Part shown: positions 22,890 to 31,877 of the stretch, piece after piece | How the letters are laid out: the number at the start of each line of letters is the position of its first letter | How positions within the stretch are numbered: position 1 is the first letter of the stretch | NCBI GenBank assembly: GCA_947652605.1 | Contig: OX393579.1 | Coordinates: 43,592,970-43,656,969 of the forward strand | DNA length: 64,000 nt | Direction of reading: 5' to 3' | Source: Elmis aenea | Lineage: Eukaryota > Arthropoda > Insecta > Coleoptera > Elmidae | Position numbers and translations under genes: made by a program | The notes under the pieces: model-generated | What the model saw: the letters and a program-made list of their open reading frames with translations, nothing else | What the model was told of the DNA's origin: nothing | Database searches by the model: none

Positions 22890-23103
22890 TAGAGTATTGG
22901 TTTAAAACTTGGTGAAGTTGCTGAATTTGGTGCTCATTAATAATCCAAAAAAAAATTGGATTTTTGAAAATCGCCTATAACTTCTTTGGATTGTGTTAAG
23001 AACATTGCCCCAACAAGATTTTAAGCCGAATTGGATGATAAACACAATTTCTTTCCAGGTCGATTTAAACACGGGAAAGCCGTACTTAAAATCGATTTTC
23101 AAA
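22890..23103 (+). repeat. Left copy of a 214-bp direct duplication
   Basis: This block recurs at 23953-24165 in the same orientation, differing at about seven positions (for instance a single-base indel in GGATTGTGTTAAG). The copies sit exactly at the two edges of the LINE fragment 23104-23952. Outside them, ACAAGGTGTTTAAGC (22851) and GACCCTGTATA (24166) look like the two ends of one MITE into which the LINE went. Confidence 0.88.
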
Positions 23104-23952
23104 TTGCCTAGTCTGGTATACAGACGGGTCAAAAACGCAAAATGGCACAGGCTGCGGAATATGGGGAGCAGCACAACTGAGCCAAGGCACATCCGTAAGC
23201 CTTGGACAGTGTGCAACCATATTACAAGCCGAGGTGTACGCTATGCACTTATGTGTAGAAATACTACTAGAAAGAGGTTTTAATAATAAAAGAATCTTCA
23301 TAGTGTCCGACAGCCAAGCAGCGTTAAAAGCTTTTGGCTCGTCGGAAGTAAACTCAGGACGTTCTGAACTGCATACGGGCACTACACGTGCTGGGAAGCA
23401 GGAATAATCTCAAACTGGTATGGTGCCCAGGGCACACAAATACTAGTAAAACGAGAAGGCAGATCGCCTAGCAAAAATTGGTAGCGAGACACCTTTCTTC
23501 GGACCAGAACCCGCAGTTGGCATATCCTATGGAACAGTCAAGCGGTGTCTTAATGACATATTAACACAAGGGCATAATGCTTATTGGAAAAAAGTGGCAG
23601 GACAAGCCCATTCTAAGGCTATCCTGTCAATGGTCTCTAAAGAAAAGACAGAAGAAATGCTCAAGAAGAGCAGAGCAGACATCAGAGCAACCACAGGACA
23701 CTGTGGGCTAAACAAACTTCTACATAATAGGGCTCTCAGAGACCGACATATGCAAAGGATGTGGTGAAGAAGAAGAAACTCCTCTTCACGTAATATGCCA
23801 GTATAAAGGATTTACACCCTATCGGCGTACACTTCTTCAAAAACACAGGACTCCTTTAAGGGACCATCACCAGAGGGTACAATAGACCAACAGGTCGCAG
23901 TACAGGAACCCGAAAGGGGACCACCTCCGGGGAAATAATAAATATAAATAAA
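23104..23952 (+). pseudogene. LINE 3' fragment with RNase H and zinc knuckle
   Basis: The fragment opens inside the coding region with SLVYTDGSKTQNGTGCGIWG, an RNase H start with its first Asp. It continues through LQAEVYAMHLCVEILLERG (catalytic Glu) and IFIVSDSQAALKAF (second Asp), then a damaged GHTNTxxNEKADRLAK block. After that come ADIRATTGHCGLNKLLH and the CCHC-type CKGCGEEEETPLHVICQ. This order (RNase H then C-terminal CCHC) is typical of I/LOA/R1-group non-LTR retrotransposons. Frameshifts lie near 23370 and 23740. It ends in AATAAATATAAATAAAT, a degenerate A-rich tail. The reverse transcriptase itself is missing: 5' truncation at insertion. Confidence 0.85.
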
Positions 23953-24165
23953 TAGAGTATTGGTTTAAAACTTGGTGAAGTTGCTGAATTTGGTGCTCAT
24001 TAATATTCCAAAAAGAAATTGGATTTTTGAAAATCGCCTATAACTTCTTTGGATTGTGTAAGAACATTGCCCCAGCAAGATTTTAAGCCGAATTGGATGA
24101 TAAACACAATTTTTTTCCAGGTCGATTTAAACACGGGAAAGCCGTGCTTAAAATCGAATTTCAAA
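23953..24165 (+). repeat. Right copy of the 214-bp direct duplication
   Basis: Starts directly after the A-rich LINE tail and repeats 22890-23103 at about 97% identity, then continues as GACCCTGTATA. As the flank on the insertion's 3' side it behaves like a target-site duplication of exceptional length. Confidence 0.88.
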
Positions 24166-24236
24166 GACCCTGTATACAAATGCTTGACATATTTGTGTAA
24201 ATTCGTTTGTATCATATAATGTACTTTTGTCGAACT

Positions 24237-24328
24237 AGGTTCTCGGGCGCAGAACCGCGTCTGTTGCTGGTCTCTAGAAAGACCGAGTTCTCGACGTTTC
24301 GACGAGGTCAAACTCGTCATCTTCAGGA
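24237..24328 (-). mobile_element. Penelope-like element fragment, possible hammerhead core
   Basis: The reverse strand reads CTGAAGATGACGAG, a short loop, CTCGTCGAAACGTCGAGA. Words of this kind mark the terminal repeats of Penelope-like retroelements. Their known hammerhead ribozymes need CUGANGA, a stem and GAAA; all three are present, with a 6-bp stem GACGAG/CUCGUC. Cleavage-site and outer stems were not confirmed. No Penelope coding sequence is adjacent, but a Penelope-like RT occurs at 55.4 kb. Confidence 0.35.
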
Positions 24329-24504
24329 GTCTGGATTGACTTTTTTCTCTTTGTTAATAATAATCTTACAATAAATACCTTGATGTAGCTGAGATGGACT
24401 ACGTAGTTAGAACATTAATAGAAGAATTAATTATGCGCAGACATTAATATTTAACGTCCAGAAAACACCGTGTTTTTGAATAGTAACAGAGAAGGTTTCT
24501 TATA

Positions 24505-24580
24505 TTTGACAACTTTGCTATTCCTGGGTTTCCGGAAAGAAATAGATTTTCTTCCCGGGATCTCCAGGGATCCCGGGACG
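24505..24580. repeat. TGGGTTTCC/CCCGGGATC motif cluster
   Basis: GC-rich words CCTGGGTTTCCGG, CCCGGGATCTCC and GGATCCCGGGAC lie in AT-rich DNA. A cluster with the same words in opposite orientation is at 30300-30390. The pair resembles the subterminal arrays of a hAT-type element. Confidence 0.4.
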
Positions 24581-24698
24581 TAATGTATTAAGTCAATATT
24601 ATAAAATAAATAACACAGAAAAAGAAGTAAAGGTTTATTACTTAAAAACAACTCCAAGTCTATGTAATTTATTTGGCTCCATGATTATTATAAGTAAA

Positions 24699-26184
24699 CA
24701 GGGCCGGTCCAAGGCACGATGCAAGTGATGCACAGCATCAGGGCGCCTTACAAGATTATTTCTTTAAATAAAATGTGTGCTGTTTTAAAAATTTTAATAT
24801 GTCAACCAAATTTAACGTCAAAACGAATTTATTTTAAATAAGCTAGTATAAAAATAAATTTAAAACACGTGCCAGTATAAATGGGGCTTCCATTCGACAA
24901 ATTACACAGGAAATAGATTTGAACCGCGCGCCACCACAGAACTCGGCTAATCAGAGAGTGGGCAAAGCTCTGTGACTTCAATTTAAATATAAGTGATATG
25001 AGAGGACAAGGCTACGATAACGGCGCAAATATGACAGGTAAAAATAAAGGAGTTCAAAAGCGTATTCAAAATTTAAATCCCAGGGTTTTTTTTACTCCGT
25101 GCATTCGTTGAATTTAGTTGTGAATGATGCCGCGAAAATGAATTTTGAAACAATTAGTTTTTCTACGTCATTTAAGAACTTCATAATTTTTTTAGTAGTT
25201 CTTCTAAGAGATGGGACATTTAAAAAAATAATTTATCAAAATTAGCAATAAAACCTTTGTCTGCAACTAGATGGTAATCTAGAGTTGAAGCACTACGACC
25301 ATTGAGATATGGAATATGGAAAATATACGACACATTAATAGAAAGTTTTGAAAATAATAATAACGACTACAAAGTCGACATGAGGTACAAAGTTTAGCTA
25401 AAAAAATTAAAAATTTCAAATTTATTTGTTCTCCTATTTTATGGTATGAAGTATTGAGCAGAGTAAATGTGGTAAATAAAATGTTACAAGGTGTTAAGCA
25501 GTATTTAAAAAGTGCATTAAATGCATTAGACAATTTAATATGTTTCACAAAGGAATTAAGAACAGATAAGGGTTTTAATGAAATTTTTGAATCTGCAAAA
25601 GAACTAGCTACAGAGTTAGAAATTGCACCAAAATGTATTCTATCAATGTACGAAGACGTAATATAAAGAAAATTTATTTACGAATCTGCCGATGAAACAC
25701 TGATTGATCTTAAGGATAAATTTTTTTTTTTTTAAATGCCATTTTAGAAACAGTACTGAACTCTTTAGAAGACAGTAGCCAACTTAAAAATCACAACGAT
25801 ATGGACAAAGAAATTTTAAGAAAATATTGTAACGCATCGAAAGTATACTTACGGATGGGATGGTACAGACAAGAATATAAGTGCATTAGAATTATTTGAT
25901 GAATTAAAGGTTTAAGGTGACTTTGAAGATCTTAATACTTATTCAGATACAATTAATTGACATATTAAATTTTATTTGTGCCAACAATTTGGAGTGTGTA
26001 TTTGGAACTGTAACCATTGCTCTACGATTTTTTTAACTTTTCCCGTAACAGTAGCTTTTACCGAAAGATCTTTCTCGAAATTACAAAAAATAAAAAATTA
26101 CTTAAGGTCATCCATGTCTCAAGATCGGTTAGCAGGCAGTAGCGGGAAATTCGACCGGCCCGGGAAAAACCTGCTAGACCGGCC
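24699..26184 (+). mobile_element. Decayed hAT element (zinc-finger MYM/TTF type)
   Basis: The left end CAGGGCCGGTCCAAGG with GGGCGCC further in is typical of hAT transposons encoding TTF-type zinc-finger proteins. The right side GACCGGCCCC (26177-26186) is its approximate complement. No 8-bp target duplication is recognisable, so the right edge is uncertain. It contains the dimerisation-region pseudogene at 25290-26136. Confidence 0.5.
25290..26136 (+). pseudogene. hAT transposase C-terminal half
   Basis: Frames 25454-25666 and 25976-26239 encode a helical stretch (NVVNKMLQGVKQYLKSALNA, then KELATELEIAPK) and the end PVTVAFTERSFSKLQKIKNY followed by LRSSMSQDRLAG. The last part is the hAT dimerisation domain of the zinc-finger MYM-type subgroup. 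Stops between segments and loss of the catalytic block make it non-functional. A complementary N-terminal piece on the other strand lies at 26362-27095. Confidence 0.75.
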
Positions 26185-26361
26185 CCCAAAAAAAAGAATG
26201 ACCCAAAAAAATTTAATTTTAAAATGTTTTCATATTTAGATAATAATAAAATTATTTCTAAAAAAATTCCATGTTCAGTCTCATTATGCTCTAATGAAAG
26301 TGAATTAGCAGATTCCTGTGAGCCCGAAAAGCTAAACCCCTTTTTCCAATTAGTTTTACAT

Positions 26362-27095
26362 CTATAATTCTTTCCAATACTTGTTTGCGTTCAAGAGCAT
26401 TTTTTTTTGACGTAAGCTACCTTCATTTGAGAATATTAAACCATAAATATCTTTACTTTTAAGTTTAAGCATATGCCTATAAACACAATTTTCATGGATC
26501 TTATTATTTTCATGTTCTTTAGCACGTTGCAGAGTATGCTTCCAGTCATCTTTCATTCCATCATTTACAAACGAACAATCGTTCTTATCACTGTATGCCA
26601 AGCACACGGAACAAAATAGAGATTCTTTTTCTAAACAATATGATAACCATCGTCTGCTTATTTTATCATCTCTGTAAAATAAAACATTTGGCTTAAATGG
26701 CCAATAAGTTACATCACCAATAGTTGGCTGACAGGGATGTTTGTTAAAAAAATACTCAAAATTTTTACTTGTTGGTTTTGTGAAATAACTAGCTGTTAAG
26801 CATTCAAAATATTTGTTACTTGGTAAGTTAGACTTGAACATGAAGACTTTGCGTTGATAATCGACGTTTCAATTTTGTCCGTTTCAATGGGGCAGTTTAG
26901 ATTGTCTTCTTTTGTCGAATTTGATGAATGTTATTCTTGATCACTGATTTTTCAACATCAGGTGCACTAACTTTAGAAGCTAAAGCAAACAAATCACTTA
27001 ACTTGAATTTTTTATTAGCAACTTCGTGCTTTTAGCCTTTTCTCTCTCTCTCTTTAATAGCACCTTTTCTTTTTTCCAGTTTTCCTTGATTAAAA
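26362..27095 (-). pseudogene. hAT transposase N-terminal zinc-finger part
   Basis: The reverse strand carries a 159-codon open frame (26362-26841). It has the TTF-type zinc-finger region HPCQPTIGDVTYWPFKPNVL, then SRRWLSYCLEKESLFCSVCL with the Cys pair, then a Trp/His block (DDWKHTLQRAKEHENN), ending KKMLLNANKYWKEL. Upstream in other frames KKFKLSDLFALASKVSAPDV and an Arg/Lys-rich start are readable to about 27095. The protein stops where the RNase-H-like catalytic domain should begin. With the forward C-terminal piece next door, an inversion between the two halves or two separate insertions are both possible. Confidence 0.78.
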
Positions 27096-27184
27096 ACTAT
27101 AACAAACTTTGATTTTTTCCCTACGCAATCTCAAAGCCAACGCGATCACAAGTATGACGTATCACAAGTATGACCTTTTGAAAG

Positions 27185-28548
27185 GACCTTTTTCAGACGG
27201 CCGTGGATGATATCAAAAAGTGTTTTATTTGCACTTTCTTTACATCGTTCGATGCGCCAGTCTTTTAGCTACATTTTAAACACCGAATCAAAATTTTCGG
27301 GACGCTAATAACGGGGTTACGAATTTTTTTGTAGACCGAGATGTTTTTATTTTTGCGAGCGAACTCTCGGCATATTGCCGGACCTTTTTCAGACGGTCGT
27401 GGATGATATCAAAAAGTGTTTTATTTGCACTTTCTTTACATCGTTGGATGCGCCAGTCTTTTAGCTACATTTTAAACACCGAATCAAAATTTTCGGTCCG
27501 CTAATAACGGAGTTACGAATTTTTTTGTAAACCGAGATGTTTTTATTTTTGCGAGCGAACTCTCGGCATATTGCCGGACCTTTTTCAGACGGCCGTGGAT
27601 GATATCAAAAAGTGTTTTATTTACACTTTCTTTACATCGTTGGATGCGCCAGTCTTTTAGCTACATTTCAAACACGAAATCAAAATTTTTGGTCCGCTAA
27701 TAACGGAGTTACGAATTTTTTTGTAGACCGAGATGTTTTTATTTTTGCGAGCGAACTCTCGGCATATTGCCGGACCTTTTTCAGACGGCCGTGGATGATA
27801 TCAAAAAGTGTTTTATTTACATTTTCTTTACATCGTTGGATGCGCCAGTCTTATAGCTACATTTTAAACACCGAATCAAAATTTTCGGTCCGCTAATAAC
27901 GGAGTTACGAATTTTCTTGTAAACCGAGATGTTTTTATTTTTGCGAGCGAACTCTCGGCATATTGCCGGACCTTTTTCAGACGGTCGTGGATGATATCAA
28001 AAAGTGTTTTATTTACACTTTCTTTACATCGTTGGATGCGCCAGTCTTTTAGCTACATTTTAAACACCGAATCAAAATTTTCGGTCCGCTAATAACGGAG
28101 TTACGAATTTTTTCGTAAACCGAGATGTTTTTATTTTTGCGAGCGAACTCTCGGCATATTGCCGGACCTTTTTCAGACGGCCGTGGATGATATCAAAAAG
28201 TGTTTTATTGACACTTTCTTTACATCGTTGGATGCGCCAGTCTTTTAGCTACATTTCAAACACGGAATCAAAATTTTCGGTCCGCTAATAACGGAGTTAC
28301 GAATTTTCTTGTAAACCGAGATGTTTTTATTTTTGCGAGCGAACTCTCGGCATATTGCCGGACCTTTTTCAGACGGCCGTGGATGATATCAAAAAGTGTT
28401 TTATTTACACTTTCTTTACATCGTTGGATGCGCCAGTCTTTTAGCTACATTTTAAACACCGAATCAAAATTTTCGGGACGCTAATAACGGAGCTACGAAT
28501 ATTGCCAGACCTTTTTCAGACGGCCGTGGATGATATCAAAAAGTGTTT
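27185..28548 (+). repeat. Tandem array of 196-bp units
   Basis: GACCTTTTTCAGACGG starts at 27185, 27381, 27577, 27773, 27969, 28165 and 28361, exactly 196 bases apart, with no length change. After the seventh unit, shortened to 147 bases, a partial eighth starts at 28508. Units differ by only a few substitutions: CGGGACGC against CGGTCCGC separates the first and seventh from the others, and GTAGACC/GTAAACC varies. Open frames (such as 27612-27896) span units only because the repeats lack stops in one frame. The near-identity and fixed length point to recent amplification, as in a satellite seed or element-internal minisatellite. Confidence 0.97.
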
Positions 28549-29635
28549 ATATTATAAATTCTAAAATGGTGTAGGCTGCGACCTCTATTAGTGACATTTT
28601 CTACTTATATTTTGTACCAGGAGCACATAAAGGAGGTGGCAAGAACGCTACGACGTATGCGACTATTACAACCGACGTGTTAAAAAGAAACAAACAGCAT
28701 ATTGTATTTCTGGACTTGATATACGCATAAACGTCAAATAGAAAACCTATCTCCTTCTAGCTCATCAATAATATAGCGTTCATCTGATGTCCGTATTTTA
28801 TCATATTTACATTCGTTCAACCATAACAGCTGATCTTAAATGATTTTAAAAAGTTAAATTTTAGCCTTAATAACGTCATTCAGGATAAAACAAGAAATAT
28901 TTGCCTCATAAACTTAAATAATCTTTCAATAAATGCAAAATTCAAAACATAAATTGAGAATATTTCAGCAGTACGAAAGACGCGGTAATTTCAAAAATTA
29001 ACAACTGCTCATAATTCTTCTCATACCTTTAACTATTTTTAAATAACAATTATTTACCCTCGGTTGGTTGAAATAATGATTAAAAAGTTTTTAATAAAAC
29101 GTGTGAATGGGATTTCATGCCATTTTCTTAAATATTTTGGCGCCAGCCTTTGGCGAAAACTTTGCAATTGTCTGCATATTATCTAACAATGTTAAAGAGA
29201 CCCTAAATAATGCATTTCCAGCTAAAGTTTGCTCGAAAAGGCTTAAAACAGCTCTTCAAAGTTTTCAAAAACATACAAGTGTATCATAACCTTGCATTTT
29301 TGTTGACAAAAATATAAAGTTTTGCAATGTTATTATATCGGCCAACATTATGTTGCACATTTTTATAAATAATTTAAATATATTACTTAAGTTGTTAGAT
29401 AACGTAGACAAATGTCTTTAATTCAGTGACGTTTTGCAACTAATAGGTATCGTACGAATTAGTCTGTTTTTTTTGTCTTTTGCAATTAATTTAGTTCTTG
29501 GTGTTATTCTATTAGATATTAACACGCCACAAAATTATTTATATGGCAAAGAGTAACAAAGTGTCAAATTAACAGGAAAGGTAAGATTAAATTGGCAATA
29601 AAAAAATTCCTAACTCTGGGCGTAGCGAGGGTAAA
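28549..29635. other. Unassigned stretch
   Basis: A slightly GC-richer part at 28560-28690 has frames open to about 60 codons but no recognised family. A forward frame at 29107-29289 is also motif-free. Confidence 0.3.
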
Positions 29636-29759
29636 CGGCACCTGGGAATACTTTTTTTTGCGCCGAAAATTAGCCACTATTCTCTTTAAAGAAATATGGG
29701 GGGAGGGCGCTATAAGAGTACTTCGCAGCAGGGCGCCGACTACCCTAGGGCCTTCCCTG
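29636..29759 (-). mobile_element. hAT terminus
   Basis: On the reverse strand the sequence starts CAGGGAAGGCCCTAGGG and continues to GGCGCCCTGC, the same layout as the hAT end at 24699 (CAGGGCCGG ... GGGCGCC). It could be the 5' end of the element whose zinc-finger N-terminus lies at 26362-27095, the 196-bp array lying between. Confidence 0.5.
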
Positions 29760-30299
29760 TAAGTAAATAATAAAATAATATTAGTGAGAGAAACATACAT
29801 TTTTGAAATATTCTCTTACTATTGCTACATCATTTGTATGAACACAATAACATAATTTTTGCAATTAATTTTTGTAATATAATTTAAGAAGTTGATCTAT
29901 GCTAAGTATTCCGGAATTCAATGCTTTCTCAGTTCCTATTGATGAAGTGGAATTGTTTTAGATCATTTAGAAGAGAAGAGACATCGTTTTAATCAGAAAA
30001 ATGTCATTAATAAGCTACACGTATTTTGCTTCGCATTACCAGAATACAAAAAAAATAGAACTGTAAACGTATTTTGATGATATAAACTTTGTCATGGAGA
30101 CCGGGCTTCCTTACATACACTACGGGTATAGGTACATAATGTGTTATTCCAAAGCAGAAAAACTATTTTTAAATAAGAATAAAGGTTTTTCATAATTTAA
30201 TGTTAGTTGAGCTATTTATAATAATTTGTAATAATATTGATAAAATTATCATGGTATTACAAAGATTTTAACACAAAATAAATGCAAATAACAGATTTT
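29760..30299. other. Unassigned AT-rich stretch
   Basis: No gene or repeat was recognised. Confidence 0.3.
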
Positions 30300-30390
30300 A
30301 AATATCCCGAGATTACTCGGGACAATAAGTATTTCTCGGGAAATATAAAATAGGTTAAAATGATCGGGATCCCGGGAGAGAAACCCAAGT
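30300..30390. repeat. CCCGAGA/CCCGGGATC motif cluster, inverse of 24505
   Basis: Words ATCCCGAGATTACTCGGG, TCTCGGGAAATAT and ATCGGGATCCCGGGAG followed by GAAACCCAAG are the approximate reverse of the cluster at 24505-24580. Together they could bound an old hAT-type element of about 5.9 kb, but no 8-bp duplication was found. Confidence 0.35.
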
Positions 30391-30814
30391 AACAGACGAA
30401 TAGAAAATCAAAACTGAAATGAGTACCATTGAAACAAAACAAATGAAAACAACCGTTTATTAGGGTTATCTTAACATCAAATAGCAAGGATCAAAGAGAC
30501 ATTTTAAACAAAATTGGAAAAGGTTAAGTAATTACGAGTAAACTACGCTCGGAGATCTTGATAAATCAAATAATGCTAGAGACAAAACTAGCCTTTTCGA
30601 ATCCTTTGTTGGAAGTTCTAAGGATGTTTTTCGAGAAATACTGTTGTAATCACTTTTACTTCCACGTCTATATTTCTAATAAAAAATTCTACCTATATCT
30701 AGATACATCTACATGTATCTATCATAAATTCACAAACATTTTCAAGAGAATTTCATTCGTAATACAATAGTGCAAAAACCTTACAATATGTTACATGGGA
30801 AAGTTTTGAAAAAA
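30391..30814. other. Unassigned AT-rich stretch
   Basis: A 70-codon forward frame at 30558-30770 has no motif. Nothing else is visible. Confidence 0.3.
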
Positions 30815-31262
30815 CCTGTAAAATGTCATTAGATGAGTTTATACGTTAAAAAGGCTATTTATTTGCTTCCAGTAGTTTTTTTGTCATTGATTGGTTAAAA
30901 CAACTTTGTTCGTTATGAAAGATGAGGAAAAATTGGACCTGATTTTAATTTATGGAGAATGTCAACAAAATAGTCGCGCAGCACGTCGGTTATATCTTCG
31001 GCGTTTCCGTAACTTTATTACTCCTTCGATAAAATGTTTTCAAAACTAACGAGAACTTACCACAGCACCGCATTTTGGAAAAAAAACAACAGTTTTTAAA
31101 CAAAAAACCGCTTTTTACTTATTGTTTGTTTACTTGCACAATGAATCAAACCTGCCATGACGGACACAAAGTTGTCACAACTAGTCAATGACAAAACAAA
31201 AGCTTTAACGCAAATAAATAGACATTTTTACATACAGAGTCGTCTAATGACATTTTACCCTG
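30815..31262 (+). mobile_element. Mariner-like deletion derivative
   Basis: The ends are inverted: CCTGTAAAATGTCATTAGAT at the left and, complemented, CAGGGTAAAATGTCATTAGA at the right. At 448 bp it keeps only the start of the transposase (30915-31050), then non-coding sequence to the right end. The exact target duplication is not clear. Confidence 0.6.
30915..31050 (+). pseudogene. DUF4817-type helix-turn-helix fragment
   Basis: From ATG 30915 the frame reads MKDEEKLDLILIYGECQQNS then RAARRLYLRRF, the first helices of the DUF4817-type domain found at the N-terminus of insect mariner-like transposases. The 40332 copy reads similarly (IEMLLIFGECHRNATEAVRC). The frame degrades after about 45 codons, and no DDE domain follows within the element. 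Confidence 0.7.
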
Positions 31263-31474
31263 TGTAACATATTAATCTTTTTGCGCTACTGTATGAATTA
31301 AATTCTCCCTAAGATGATGATGCGTGACTGATTAAAAAAAAAAAACTGAAGACAGTGGAACAATAGAAAAACAAAGAATAAATACACATTGCAGTAGTGA
31401 CAAAATATGTTAATTTGCTTCTAGATTACTGGTTTAGTACTTATAGGGGTGCAAACACCAAACTTGGTCACACG

Positions 31475-31477
<3 letters not shown>

Positions 31478-31518
<41 letters not shown>

Positions 31519-31545
31519 TAATAATAATAATAAAAATAATAATAA
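31478..31545 (+). repeat. (AAT)n microsatellite, LINE tail
   Basis: More than twenty AAT triplets with rare substitutions. Its position immediately 3' of the LINE (reverse strand) shows it is the (TTA)n tail used at target-primed integration rather than an independent microsatellite. Confidence 0.9.
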
Positions 31546-31877
31546 TCTTTATTTGTTCTGAATATCCCAAAAAAGGTGTAGAACTTGTCACAATAATAAT
31601 TTACGTACATTACAAATAATATACATAGTTAATGAAAAGGAAAAAAAAATCACAGAAAAATGATATTTAAATATAACATTTTATGAAGTCAGCATCATTT
31701 AAATATTCGCTTACTCCATAGTAGCTTTAGAAATCAGAACTTTTCTTAATTTCTTCTTCAATTCGCGGGTGGAAAGATTTATTATACTCTCAGGTGATGT
31801 GTTAAATTTATTATATATAGCAATAATTGTGGAGGCTACATTTTTTTGAAGATAGGTATATTTGAAACAATCGGGTT

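Noticed and set aside
27612..27896. 94-codon frame in the 196-bp array as a repeat protein
   Set aside because: The unit length 196 is not a multiple of 3, so the frame changes every unit; no consistent repeat protein can be encoded.
27185..28548. CRISPR-like array
   Set aside because: The whole 196-bp unit is repeated with no variable spacers, and the context is eukaryotic transposon DNA.
31478..31545. Independent (AAT)n microsatellite
   Set aside because: It is positioned exactly as the 3' tail of the reverse-strand LINE, which explains it.
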